Made by a program: the position numbers and the translations under genes. Under the pieces are notes generated by a model. That model searched no databases. It saw only the letters and a list, made by a program, of their open reading frames with translations, and was not told the origin of the DNA. A stretch of 64,000 bases of DNA, taken from Hemicordylus capensis. Lineage: Eukaryota; Chordata; Lepidosauria; Squamata; Cordylidae. The DNA is taken from assembly GCF_027244095.1 (NCBI RefSeq), contig NC_069662.1:15154501-15218500 (forward strand). Direction: 5' to 3'. This document shows positions 9,691-42,138 of the stretch, piece after piece (position 1 is the first letter of the stretch; every line of letters starts with the position of its first letter).

Positions 9691-12600
9691 GAGGGTTCAG
9701 ATAACCCACTGCAGACCGGGTGGAGAGAACTGGAGATCCCCAGCAAGCAAGTACTCCCAGCATGAGCCAATCATTTTGGCTATTTTTGTGACATTCAGGC
9801 CTGGAAATGTCAGGCGGACAGTGTCAGGTTCTCCCCACCACCTGACATTCTCTGACCAGCTTCAACTCTGGGTTACAGATGTCGGGTAGCAGAGGGAACC
9901 CGTCACTGCCCACTTGACAGTTGTGGGTTCAGACAACATAGAAATGGCCGTAATACTGGTTCATGCCGGGAGTCCTTGCCCACTGGGGGGGGGTGTCTCT
10001 GGTTTCCTCCACCTTACTTGCAGTGGGTCATCCGAACTCGCCCAGAGTCATGGCTAACTTGCTTTGGACACAACCCCTAGAAATCATTTGCACATTCAGA
10101 AGAATCGCATGGCAGAGTCTTGTCGGGACTATACAACCAGACTGCAGAAGTGAAAGTTAGAACACTTTCCCATGTCACTAGCTCCCCAGATCTTTAAAAA
10201 AAAAAAGTAAAAAAAGTTACTGTAGTATATCAGGGAGAAGGCCAGGGTAGGCCTGTACCTTCATAATGGGCTAGTGTTCTAACTACAGTTAGGGTTTTCC
10301 CTCTTACAAGAGAAAGCATTTAATTATGTAATCCCCCCCCGAAGTGGCACAGTCCCCACAGGGCTTCACCACATGGTTATTCTGAATGCATAGCTGAGCT
10401 CTTCCACATGCTATGTAAAAGGGATGGTCTCGATTCTATCGATCAGCCATTAGAGGGAGGGGCGAGGCAGATAATCATTTTTAAAGTGTTTCAGAACAAG
10501 AGGTCTAGAAACTTAACTGCTGCCAGTCTTTCCTATTGGAGGTTGGCACAGATGAAAGGATGCCCAAGTTCCGCTGCTGTTCTGAAGCAGACTCCATGTT
10601 TTCCTCATTGGGCTGAATTTCTTAAGCATTTTGCAGGTAAACTTGCACTGAGCCCAAAAGTCAAAAAGGAAGCCATGCCAATTCTTCAATGACTCAGTTC
10701 AATGAAAGAGTAGCAATTTTTAAAGTAGATGAGTATTCTCAAGTGTGATGAATGTTTTCTAGAATTTCTAACATAGTGGGTAATATTTTTTATTGGGGTG
10801 GGAGGGACATATGTGTGTTTTTTGTTTTGTTTTTTTAATTTTGCCAGCTGAGATCTCTGTTTTTGTTTTACTTTATTTTATGACACCCCACCCCATGTAC
10901 TAAATGTTGAAGTTCTAGTCTTGTTCTGTTGCTGCTGTATTCAGTAGCTGCCATATTGGCACTTGGTCAGGACAAAAAAAAAAAACCACCCTCATGATAC
11001 TAAAATAAGATTTGCTTCTTATGCTTTTGAAATGCTCCCCCTCCCTCATTAATACAGGTTTTGTTTTTTTTAATATCCCAGTTCAGTCTGTAATTACATG
11101 TCCTTCAGTTAAATGTTGCTGGGGAAAGTTCTTTTTTAAGCGAGGGTGGTTTACACTAAGAAAAGGAACCTTTAAAACGGAAGAAGTTGTTCTCCTTGTC
11201 TCACCTGCTCTAACCCACTAGTTCATTTTCACTGCTCTCCTAGAGATGGGGAGATAACCCAGGATTCCTGCCCCCTGTTCTACCCTAGTAGACCCCACTG
11301 TTCTGAGAAATGTGAGTTTCTCCCAGGTACTTTAATAGGATGGAATCAATATTGTAGAGTATCTGGCACCCCCTGGTGGCCATACCTCATCTGTGACACT
11401 TAAAAACTCTGCAAATAAATTGTTCTTGGTTTCTAAACAAGTGTTTCTCTTCTCTCTCTCTGAATTGTTTTCTTTGTCAAGTGTGCTACCACGGACTACA
11501 GACTTAACCCATTATAATAGAGCAGTTGGAAGCCCAGCTAATTGGACTATTCTTATTCTTTTATGTTATTTTTTTGAGCTGCCCTGAGCAGTATTGTACT
11601 GGAGGATGTATATTTTAAATAAGTAAATAAATAATTGGACTTCACAGCCAGTCTCTAGGGATCCAAATTCAAGAAGTTACACACATGTAGATCACTCAAA
11701 AAACTATACAGCCACTGGAAAAGTTGTCGAATTAAGGCAGCTGGGTTTTCCATGTTTTGTCATTCTGAATATATTTTGAGGTATTCAATCAAATACTTAA
11801 AGTATTTGAGATATTCAAAATAGGGAGATAAGGGCCATTTATCTACTCATTGGATGTATACATGTAGTGTTTCAAACCTGTAGGAATACAGCAACCTCAA
11901 TTTTTGTTTTCTCAGGTGTGGAAATTATGAGTGGCTCTTCAAGCATGTTCAGTTTCTTCAAATAAATTATTTATTTATTTTGCTTTATGACACAGCAGTG
12001 GTAAATACACACGTGTCAGTTTTACAAATGAAAAGTAACAAAATGAGCATTGACAAAAGATGTTCACAAATAGAGGCCTGGATTCCAGGGTTTGTGCTCG
12101 CTCTCGCTCTCGCTCTCGCTCTCTTTTGCCTTGAATCCTACATTTCCATTTTTCAGTGCCCAAAAGTAGATCACAACATGTAATAAATAAAACAATATCA
12201 AATAAACTCAAATAGTATGAAAACCATTTGCCACATAAAAGCAGCAAATAAAACATTCAATGACAGCAATAATTAAAAGGGATCACAGAAGCCATGAAAG
12301 CCCATCAGGCAAATGGCATAGCATCTATTAAACTCTCGCAGCAATTAACGGGATTAAATTCCTGGTAAGACAGGAAGTTCTTTACTGGGTCATGGGGAAA
12401 CTAGCAGAGATGGGGTAACGCACAAATTCTTTGGGTGGAGTTCAATGATCTCCCATCCATGTCTTACTCCCAAAACTAAGGTCAATGTAGAACTAGAAGT
12501 ACTAAGGCTCCAGGAGAGCCCATGTGGTGAAATGGGTAGAGTAGGGGGCTTCTCAAGTCTGGGTCCCCAAATTTAAGAACCCCTGGGGTAGTGCGTTAGT

Positions 12601-13144
12601 CTTGGAAACTAGTTTCTGTTCTGGCTGTGTTGTGAATCTCGCTGAAATGACCATCTCTCAGCATTCTTCCTGCCCCCTGTGCTACAGAATCGTCAAGAGG
12701 CTCAAACCCGGGTCCAAGTTCCTTGAAGGAAGGCTGTAAATGTAGTGATATAAATCTGCTTGAGACTGACTGCCAGGCGAAGGACTGGAAGTCGGCTAAG
12801 GTCCTGCCACATGGCCAGAAAGCTGAAATATGGTGCCCATGTGGCCCAAGGCAACCTGATTAGCCTGAAAGGTGGGACATTTATTTCAGGAACTTCTATC
12901 CTGCCTTATTGCAAGGTATCAAGGTTCATACAGTTCGACATAAAAACAAATCAAAACACATTAGAACAATTAGTTTTTTTAAAAAAGGAGCACAGTAAAT
13001 AAAAACCAAAGAAACCACTGCACTGGTGGCAAAATTGATTTGGTCCATCTCTATATTTTGGTTCAAAAACAGACTGGAGGATTTTTCACATCCTTGTGTC
13101 AGTCCCAGTAGCAGCTGAGACGTCACATGATGCACTGAATTCAC
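9691..13144. other. Intergenic between ZNF646 and PRSS53, no gene recognised
   Basis: Apart from a (CTCTCG)n run at 12096-12123, homopolymer tracts and short A/T-rich blocks, nothing identifiable is seen on either strand. A short MITE scrap may lie at 12548-12590 (cttctcaagtctgggtcccc). Confidence 0.45.
12096..12123. repeat. (CTCTCG)n microsatellite
   Basis: Four to five tandem copies of a six-base GCTCTC unit. Confidence 0.9.
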
Positions 13145-13335
13145 TAGGACATAAATTACGATTTATGATTAAGGGGATTTACATACCGCTTTTCAAGGGA
13201 AAAAACCATTCACAATGGAGTTGGCAATTTAAAAACAACAACAACAATGAAATGAAGTTAAAAAGCAAGGAGAAGATGGTTCCCTGTTGCAAAAGAGCTC
13301 ACAATCTAAAAAGCAACTTGAGGGAGAGACCAGCT
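13145..13335 (-). repeat. LINE-type 3' end fragment, reverse
   Basis: The stretch 'gatttacataccgcttttca' reverse-complements to the 'ggtatgtaaat' tail of reptile LINE/SINE 3' ends. It is followed by A-rich sequence and 'gcaaaagagctcacaatcta', common in squamate LINE 3' regions. Family unassigned. Confidence 0.4.
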
Positions 13336-13964
13336 GTAGTCTCTGGGTGGGTGTGGGGCAAGGTTGGAGAGGGCAATTGCTCTCCCTCTGCTAAACACAA
13401 GCGAGCCACTGCTTATGCCTCTTAGCCCAGCTAGCAAGTGTTCAGAGGTTGCTTGTAAAGATATTATTTACTGGTACATTTTTTAAAAGCTCAGCCCAAA
13501 CATGTTTATTATACCAGTTCCGGTGAGTTCCAGCTCTGGGCAGGGTTGGCCGTGGTGTCTTGCTTTTCCACAAAAGCAGACAAATCTCACAGCACTCCTA
13601 CAGGATGGGCCAAGGAAGAGGAGTTCCCACCCACCCCCATCCTGCATGGCAGAACTGGACTCCTGGCTTCGGGTTTCCTGTCTGTAAAATGGGAGAGGGG
13701 AGGAGGATGTGAATTAGCAGTAGTCACATCTTGTCTGTCTTTCTGCTGTGCCCATCCTGTCACATGGAGGGTGTGGTGGCAATCAAGGATGATGGGTGCC
13801 CCACACAAACCCAGAGAGTCTCCTTTTGGTCGCATCTGAGATTATACCATGTATAAAAACCAGGCGGGTCGCCATTACTAGGGCACCTCCCAAGACTCGG
13901 CTGAACGACGGAAGCCGTCAATGATGTCAGAAGGGTTTCTGTTTTAAGAGGAAAGGCGGTAGAA

Positions 13965-14012
13965 AAATCTAAATAAATAAATAAATAAATAAATAAAATA
14001 AAATAAAAGGCA
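13965..14012. repeat. (AAAT)n / (AAATA)n simple repeat
   Basis: Tandem AAAT units followed by AAATA units, probably the tail of a decayed retroposon just upstream. Confidence 0.85.
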
Positions 14013-14238
14013 TTTTCCACGAGAACCAAATGCTGCAGGGGGGAAAGCAGGATTGCAATTCCACAAAGTCAGTCTGTACGGAGTTCAGTTATGTCCTCTG
14101 AGTAGCTTCCATCTTGTTATCTGTAGCATGCCCCTGAAAAAGGGAAAACAGAGTAAGGCCATGTAGTACCAGGAGAGGGGCTTTATAAAATCCCAAACTG
14201 GGTGAGGAGCGTAGGGAACCTGGGAAGAACACCATAGG

Positions 14239-14320
14239 GCAGGGATTCTCAAAGTTGGGTCCCCAGATGTTGTTGGACTACAAGTCCCATCATCTCAACA
14301 ACATCTGGGGGCTCAAAACC
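14239..14320. mobile_element. Truncated palindromic MITE
   Basis: Begins CAGGGATTCTCAAAG with 'tgggtccccagatgttgttg' like the intact copies, then collapses into a short inverted 'caacaacatctggggg' arm. The centre has been lost. Confidence 0.65.
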
Positions 14321-14776
14321 AAAGGGCTTCTCGTTGCTGCTTATGCAGTCACTATAGCCCTCTTCACACATTATGTTCCACATCCATCCAATCTGTGTAT
14401 AGTGTACTCATACAGATCTGTACTCAGGAACAGTTATTCACACAACACTGTACCTGGACACAGGTACAGCAGTACACTTCCTATCTGCATGCTGCACTTC
14501 AGGTTCACTTTTAAAACGAATGCAGATACAACCATTAACACGAAAACATTTATGCATGTCTGAAGGCAGGTACAACTTAATGTCTGAACAGGGCTAACAT
14601 CCATGGGAAAACCAGAACACGATGTGTGATGGCCAGAGACTTCCAAGACAGAGAATGCTGCTTCTAAGACACAGAATGGTAGCTAAGGAACTCTGCTAGT
14701 TCCGTGAACCCTAGAAAAGAAAAACAGATTGCAAAGATATTAACAATCCAAGGATGTGCTTCACCTTACCTGGAGG

Positions 14777-35033
<20,257 letters not shown>

Positions 35034-35086
35034 CTTCGCGGCCCTCCTTCTCCTTCTCGAATCTGCCTGCTCTCCATGGCACTAAC

Positions 35087-35093
35087 TTTTATA
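35087..35093 (-). promoter_or_regulatory. PRSS53: TATA box of PRSS53
   Basis: The minus strand reads GGATATAAAAGTTAG, a good TATA element 54 bases upstream of the ATG. Initiation about 25-30 bases downstream (near 35060) would give a 5' UTR of roughly 25-30 bases. An ATG at 35079-35077 would then lie outside the transcript. Confidence 0.55.
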
Positions 35094-35099
35094 TCCTGG

Positions 35100-38000
35100 A
35101 CCTGCTGCGGGAGGAGGAGGCACACTGTGGGACTCCCTGCCCTGCCACACCTCATCAGGCTTACACAATCGGGCATTTTTTTGCATGTGTAAGAAGCAGG
35201 GTTACTCACACTTCTTCAAAAAGCATTCTACATGCTTTGGCAATATATTAATAATATTGGTCCTGCTGATTTGGCAAAAAAGCAAAGATTAATTGGAGGC
35301 AGTTTCTCTGGTGTCTTCCTTGTCATTTTAATGCTGGGTGAAGACATTATTCTTCCCAGGGGACAGGGAGGGAGAGGGGACACAGCAGTGCAGACTGGGT
35401 GGTCCTTATTACGCAAAGCTTAGACAAAACTCATGGAGGACAAGTCTATCAGGGGCTACTAATCCTGATGCTATAGGCTACCTCCATGTTCAGAGACAGG
35501 GTGGCCGCATTCACACGTAATGGGAAACCTGAGGTTGCTGAACCCGCGGTTAATTTTTCAAATGGCAAATCATATCACAGACATGCGTCCAACAGGAGTC
35601 CGGCAACCTCCGTATTCAGGGCAGGGTAGGCCCTCCCACTTCCTGGTCCGCTGGGGCCACGTCCAAGCAAGCTCCATAGGACATGTGTTGCCAGACTGTG
35701 CGCAAGGCATCAGCACGTCTCCAGCCATTGACCGCGATCTTCAAGGGGGCATGCCGAGTGACTTTTCAGAATGGTCCACCTGCCCTTGGCAGGGAAAGGG
35801 CATTTAAATCCTTCAAATGCCATGCCTTCTTCTGATTCAAGCTCTTCTTCTGACAGCTATTGTACCACCACCCTCATAAGAGCCCCGTAACAAAACAAGT
35901 CTCACACAAGCACAATTTCTGGCAGGGAAGGGGGGATTCTGAGGAGCACTATTTTTCTGTTACTCAGGAAAGGCAAGGGAACATGATGACTCCCTAGGAA
36001 GGGAAGCGTATATAAGGGAGGGTAAAGGATCCTGGGGTCCTACCTGCTGTGACCAAGGATGCTCTTGCGATGGCTCACCCTGGCATAGCAGTCCATGGAG
36101 GCCAAACCACACTCCTGCCCCCATGGTGGCTTGCCACCAGGGGACTAACGCTCTCATGAGAGGGCCAGTCTACTGGGGAGGGTCTTAGTAATATAGGCTG
36201 CATCTAGATAAAGTTAATCACGACTAAGCACCACTGAAATAAATAGGACAAATCCTGTTCATTTCCCAATAATGCAAAGTCTCCTTAATTCTAATAACAA
36301 TACATAAAAATAAATAATAAAATAATAATAATAGCCCCTGACTTTCAGCCCTGTGAAATGTGGGTGGTTGAGCACGGCCCTGCTGGGTGTGTAAAAACCC
36401 TGCCAGTGCTGTTTTGGAACAGAGAAACTCCTGTGCGACTTAAGGTTGTGCAAGTGCAGGTGTGCAAACGAGACACCAGTTCTTTCCCATGGGCTTTGCT
36501 TCATGCAACTGCGTATGTGCGACTTTTAAGTTGCAGCAGAACTGTTGTGTTCTGTAACTTATCTATCTAGCTTTGATGTAGGTTCTTATTGCCTGCTACT
36601 GCCGCTAACTGTATTATTTATTTAGTTATTTTGTTATTTATTTAATTAATCAAATTTGTACACCACCCAAACTTTTGTCACTGGGCAGTTAACAATAGCA
36701 TAAACCAAGTTAAAATATATACAAAAACTTAAAACAATTTAACAATTTAAAAATCACCTACAAATTAAAACCTTTAAAAAAGCTTTGGTAAAAATTATGA
36801 TTGTTATAACTGTATTATGATGATTATATTGGGCAATGACCATAATAAAGAACCTATCTAAATAAATAAATAAATATAAACACATACACACACACACACA
36901 CACACACCCTGCATCCTGGGTCAATGTACTGAATACTGAAATAACTCTCGAAATAACCCAAATACTGAAATAACTCTCAATCCTGGAGTTATCTTTAACT
37001 GATTTGTTTTACTGCTTTGTATGAAAAGGACCGATCTGATCATTTCACACACTGAACCGTAATTTAGATTCCCCATCCCCATGTGTGGGGCACAGGGCAA
37101 TTGCCCCCCATCTGCCCCCAAAGGTCCTGGCAGGGTAGCCACGGACAAAGAGGTGAGGAATGCATCCTGATTTCCAGCAACCATCCAATTCTGCAATCAA
37201 TCATCCTCTGAGTAATTAGAAACTGCTGAAGTGCACGGTTTCAAAGAGTGTGTGGATCATGAGCCATCTACGCTAACATAGCTCATGCCAGGGCTCATCA
37301 GGGCTCAACCCTAAACCTGCCCCTAAGGACATTCTTCAAAGTAATGTAAAAAAAAAAATGGGGTGGGGGGTCGAATGCCAACCTCCAAATGCTATTAATC
37401 AACATCGAGCCAGAAGGAAGTATCGTCAGACCCCTCCCTTGTGTGATTTATGTTCTTTGCTTTCTCATGGGTGCAGGATGCGTGTGTATTCACACACTCC
37501 CCTTCCCAACCCCTCAAGGGAAAGAGGGGTCACAGAAGCCAAGATTCCCGCTGAATGTGTGTTTCGGCTGCCAACCCAGATCGTATCACTGCTCCAGCTC
37601 ACTTTGAGTGGTGGCTGTCAGATAAGGAGTGCGGTCTGGGATTTCCGTAGGGAGAGTGAGGCAATCCGACCTGCGTGATAAGTGAATCCTTTCCCATATG
37701 CAAAGAAGCCAAGTGTGACGCCTGCCTTGGCTTGATTAGCCACTGGGCATTCTTCACGCAAAAGCTGTCAAATTCCAGAGGTCCAAATCACCCGTTCAGC
37801 TGAGAGCTCAAACTCCATCTCTGGTGCACTTACCATAAATGGAGTCTTTCCAGATTAGCGAAATTTGTCCCTTTTGGTGTGGATGAAGAAATTCTGGAAT
37901 CCAGCAGAACACTCAGAAGAACACCACAGACCCTGGATGAACTCCAGCTCTGACTATCAACTGAAGTTCAGCTCACCATAGCCACGTTATTACTCCAAGA

Positions 38001-38335
38001 GAATGGGACTGTGAGGGAGCATTTCTAGGATTGCTGTACCTCCAGGATTGGCCTGGAGTGCCAAGGAATCTGCATTGGTCTCTAGGTGACTACTGAAAGA
38101 TGCCCTGGAGACAGAGCTGAACTAATGGGTGGGTGAACTGGGTGGTTGCCCAGGGTGTCTACCTGAAGGGGCACCAAGCTGAGCTTGAGAACTCATGGTT
38201 TATTGACTATATTGTCCACAGTGAGATGGGTGGCGGGGGGGTGGGGATCATGAGTGACATCCAGACTAAATATGTGAGGATAGCAATGCTGTGCATGCAC
38301 TATGTAAAGGGGCATTTTTTTTACAATCTCGCTTC
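35100..38335. other. Gene-free stretch beyond PRSS53
   Basis: No exon of VKORC1, BCKDK or KAT8 was recognised on either strand. Contents: a LINE-type antisense 3' tail (36605-36870), a (CA)n run (36887-36907), fragments of the amniote 'cactgaaat' repeat near 36200, and otherwise unassigned sequence. Confidence 0.45.
36605..36870 (-). repeat. LINE-type 3' end, reverse, with simple-repeat tail
   Basis: 'caaatttgtacaccacccaa' followed by 'aaccaagttaaaatatatac' and A-rich blocks is the antisense of a LINE 3' UTR. AAAT units at 36860-36876 and a (CA)n run at 36887-36907 follow. Confidence 0.55.
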
Positions 38336-38432
38336 CCTCTGAAGCTGACTCTGACTCCCAAAATATGTCCCTCAGGGTCACACAGCCCTCAGGGACATAT
38401 TTTTGAGAGTGGGAGTCACAGTCAGTTCAGAG
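38336..38432. mobile_element. 97-bp foldback
   Basis: 'cctctgaagctgactctgac' and 'gtcacagtcagttcagagg' are inverted ends. The inner arms 'aaatatgtccctcaggg' and 'ccctcagggacatatttt' pair almost perfectly around 'tcacacag'. A MITE or a hairpin duplication. Confidence 0.6.
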
Positions 38433-38439
38433 GCCAAGG

Positions 38440-38985
38440 AGATTGACAGAAGTGCTGGTTATTATTCATAACGCCCTGAATGGCCTGAGTCCAGGGTATT
38501 TTAGAGAGTGCCTTTTTCTTCATGAACCCCACCCCGTATTAAGTTCATTGGGAGAGGTCCGGTTGTGATTACCACTGGCTCATTTGGTGACAACGGCAAT
38601 CCGGGCTTCTTGAGGGCTGCCCCAAGCAGTGTTCCCTCTAAGGTGTGTACGTGTGCCTTGATTTCCGCTCAGTTAATTTTAGATCCCACTCAAGGAGGGC
38701 CCCACTCTGAATGCAGGTGTGCACACACTGCCTTGATACTGCCGCCCAGAACAAAACTCATTCTGGACACAGGTGAAAAAAAGTAGAGAGAACACTGGCC
38801 CCAAGACTTTGGAACATCCTCTCTAGTAGCATTAGAGTCTCCCTATCTCTCTTTGCTTTTAAGAAACAGCTGAAGACATACTTATTTAATCAGGTCTTTA
38901 GTTTTTAACTTTTAAAGTTCTAAGGTTTATGTTGTTCGTTAATTTAAACTGTTAATTAAATTTTTTAGCCTAATTTCCAGTGGGC
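38440..38985 (+). mobile_element. L2-type LINE 3' end carrying a hAT insertion
   Basis: The frame around 38465-38620 and 38798-38905 gives ALNGLSPGYF, then WNILSSSI and AFKKQLKTYLFNQ, the usual C-terminal end of L2-type polyproteins, followed by an A/T-rich 3' UTR. It is interrupted by the DNA element at 38627-38797. Confidence 0.65.
38627..38797. mobile_element. Non-autonomous hAT element with perfect 8-bp duplication
   Basis: 171 bp. Ends CAGTGTTCCCTCTA and TAGAGAGAACACTG are inverted with one mismatch. GCCCCAAG flanks both sides (38619-38626, 38798-38805). The interior is not the palindromic MITE, so it is a separate family. Inserted into a LINE. Confidence 0.9.
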
Positions 38986-39475
38986 TAACTTGTGATCCGC
39001 TTAACCGATTTGAACCAACTTTGCTACAGCTGTAGGGACACATAGGGACACCTCAACCATGTAGATTGCGATGATGTCATCCTACCCAATTCAAGATGGT
39101 AGACATGTAAACTTTTGAGGCACAAGTGGGCTAACTTGTGGACTGTCTAACAGATTTGAATCAAATTTGCTATAATTTGTGATCATGTCATCCACCCTGA
39201 TCCAAGATGGTGGATGTGTGAACTTTTGAGGCACAGGTGCACTAACTTGAGGACTGTCTAACCGATTTGAACCAAATTTGATACAGTTGTAGTGAGTGAC
39301 ACACAGGGACATCTCAATGGTGTAGTTTATAATGATATCCCCCCCCCCCAAATCCAAGATGATGCACACATGAACATTTGAGGCACAAGAGATCTAACAT
39401 GGACCTCGATTTGAACCACATTTAGTCCAGTTATAGAGACAGTGAAGGAAAGTAGGCTGATTAGTTCTTACTAGA
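38985..39475 (+). repeat. Left arm of an inverted tandem array (about 4 units)
   Basis: Units of roughly 113-160 bp repeat 'ctaacttgtggactgtctaa', 'cgatttgaaccaaatttg', 'gggacacctcaa', 'gatgatgtcatc' and 'attcaagatggt'. The same units occur in reverse orientation at 41140-41800. Confidence 0.8.
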
Positions 39476-40599
39476 ACAACTTGTTTAAAATGTTTTCATG
39501 GCTTTTGGTTGAGCCCTTTCTCACAATCCCATGAACGGGCTTGAGGGCTGGTGTCAGGGAAAGCTAGATGATCTAGAAGAGTTAATGGGCACACGGATCA
39601 CAAGCCTAGATGAGCCACTGCTGCCCCAGGCAGTGCCAAGGTTTGGGGGCCAGGACATGTCATCCCGGCCCCCGGAAATCCCACAATGCACCACACGTGT
39701 GCGGGATGCATTGTAGGGATCTCCCTGGCAACATCCTGTGTCAACACCAGGTGGGAGCAGTCAGCGCTGGCAGCCAAACAGTTAGCCTGAGTTAACTGCA
39801 CACTCACACCCTTAACCTTGGCTAACCAGCGGGCTTCCTAGGCAGATTTGCCTCCAAGGCATCACTGGGAGCCAACAGTTCCAGGCATTTCTCACGGGTA
39901 GCCAAGCCCAGTCTTGTGAGAACAGCCTCATTGTGATTTTATATTTTGGAATATATGATATAAACCGCCCAGAGATGCATATGTTGTGTAGTATTAAATA
40001 CGCAAAAGAGATGAGAGGATATAAGAGGGAATTGGCTAGTACTGTCTCCTCTCCTTTAGCACATGTGCACAGTTAACTGCACATGCACCTTCTTAGTTTG
40101 GGTGCTGGCCAGTGGCCGACAGCCAGACTAGATTACTCCGGAGTAGTTCTTAAATAGTCCACTAGAGTAACTCTTGAGTAGTACTATTCAGTCTGGATGT
40201 CAGCCACTGCCTTTAACCTTTTATTCAAAATCCATAGGTTGTTTGGGTACTAACTACAGAGAGGAACCTCCATCAATTACCTTTACATTCTGTTCCTATT
40301 TCAGCATCATGTAATTTGCTATAGATAAAAATCACTGGAATGTGGCTTTACTCTCGGGCGATGTTCCAAGCAGTTAAGCACTGCAAACATTAGCTCGGGG
40401 CCCTTTTCACAGGTGTTGCTGGGAAAGCCTGGGATCAGGAGGGTCAGTTACCCCACTAGGTTTTGCAGACCTGCACAAACAACACAATTTGGCAACACTG
40501 ATAAGCTGTGACCCGGATGGATGAGGTGGTGGGGGGAGCAATTCTAACCCTAACCCTAATCCTTCTGTAAATAATACTTATACCATTAAACTAGTAACA
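39476..40599. other. Spacer inside the inverted array pair
   Basis: No gene recognised. Contains a diverged inverted-repeat segment near 39770-39935 and three telomere-like TAACCC units at 40544-40560, too few to be a telomeric tract. Confidence 0.4.
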
Positions 40600-40926
40600 T
40601 CTCTATCTATCTATCTATCTATCTATCCATCCCTTAGGCGTACCCGTTGTTAATCCCATGGGTGGCAGCTCTCGCAAGAGTTTGCAAGCAGCTGCCAGAT
40701 AGCAATGGGGATTGGTGAGAGGAAAGAAAATGGCGGTGGCAGGGGCAGGGGGAAAAGACAGTGGTGGGCAGCCAGAAAAACGGCAGGGGCAGGTGGAAAA
40801 AGGTGGCTGAGGCCTGGTGGGAAGAAAACAATGACGACAATGGTGGAGGAAGGGGTGAAATGGAGCGTGGGGGGGGGAGACAGCGGCGAAGTAGAGGCAC
40901 AGATGCTTTGTGCCCCGCCCAGCTAG
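40600..40926 (+). mobile_element. Non-autonomous Helitron-like element, copy 1
   Basis: Begins TC right after an A and ends CTAG right before a T, the A|T insertion habit of Helitrons. The 3' end has a hairpin (GGCACA...TGTGCC, 40888-40912) about a dozen bases before CTAG. The 5' end carries a (CTAT)n run. Shares 'aggcgtacccgttgttaatc', 'gtggcagctctcgcaagag' and the 3' terminus with the copy at 62686-62977. No Rep/helicase frame. Confidence 0.65.
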
Positions 40927-41139
40927 TTCTTAATTATAGTCCACTGTCTGGTCCTTGTGTGCCACAACTCTTTTGACTGGATTCTACAAATATGGCAAAA
41001 GATATCAAGGAAGAAACATCTCCAGGAATAGCTGCTTCCATCAGAGTTGGCAACTCCAAGCACTTCACAGCCACTAGGCAAACACAGGAAGTGCTTCCTA
41101 ACCATGAGCTGGGCCAAGAAACTAACAAGTTGTTCTAGA

Positions 41140-41800
41140 AAGAACTAATCTGCCTACTTACCTTTCACTATCCCTACAACTGGACAGACTTGGTCCAAAT
41201 CATTTAGGCAGTTCACAAGTTAGCCCACTTGCGCCTCAAACTTTCATGCGTCCGCTATCTTGAATTGGGGTAGATGACATCATCACAAACAATGTGTTTG
41301 AGGTGTCTCTTTGTGAACCTACAACTGTACCAAATTTGATCCAGATCGGTTCCCACTTGCACCTCAAATGTTCACATGACCGTCATCTTGAATCAGGATG
41401 GATGACATCATTACAAACTATGCCCTTGAGCTATCCCTATGTGTCCCTACACCTGTAGCAAATTTGGTTCAAATCAGTTCAGCAGTTCACAAGTTAGCCC
41501 AACTGCGCCTCAAATGTTCACATGTCCACCATCTTGAATTGGGGTGAATGACATAATCAAAAACTACACCGTGGAGGTGTCCCTCTGTGTCACGCACTAC
41601 ATCTACACCAAATTTAGTTAAAATCTATTAGACAGTCCACAGGTTAGCCCACTTGCACCTCAAACATTCACGTGTCCGCCATCTTGAATCGGGGTGGGTG
41701 ACAGCATCACAAACGATGCCGTTGAGGTGTCCCGACATGTCCCTACAACTGTTCCTGATTTGGTTCAAATTGATTCAGGCATTGCAAAGTTGGTGGGGGA
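41140..41800 (-). repeat. Right arm of the inverted tandem array (about 5 units)
   Basis: Reverse-complement of the 38985-39475 units, spaced about 127-151 bp ('cacaagttagcccacttgcg' at 41217, 41492, 41643). The inner edge 'caagttgttctagaaagaac' mirrors 'gttcttactagaacaacttg' at 39457-39482, so the arms share an inner boundary. Confidence 0.8.
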
Positions 41801-42138
41801 CACATACATACACATAGACACACACGGAATGCCAGGTGATCTCATAAGCCTACTGGAAATTAGGCAAAAAATAATCGCAGCCCATCAAGACATAGTAATG
41901 CTGGACAATCAAGTCTGAGACTCATGGATCAAGGGACTAAGATGTCCTCCAGTGCCAAGGTCCCATAGGCACACACAAAATAGGTAGGCTTGCCAACTGG
42001 ACAGAATCATATACACCCAACCATATTGTGGTCTGTGTTACAAACTGGACAGGGCAAAGCTTAGCTCCCTCCTCTCCGCACGTAGCAGAATAATTTTTGC
42101 CATTTGTATGCATGCATAAATTGTCACAGTGAGTGTAC

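Noticed and set aside
40544-40560. TAACCC units suggesting an interstitial telomere tract
   Set aside because: Only about three units, expected by chance near repeats.
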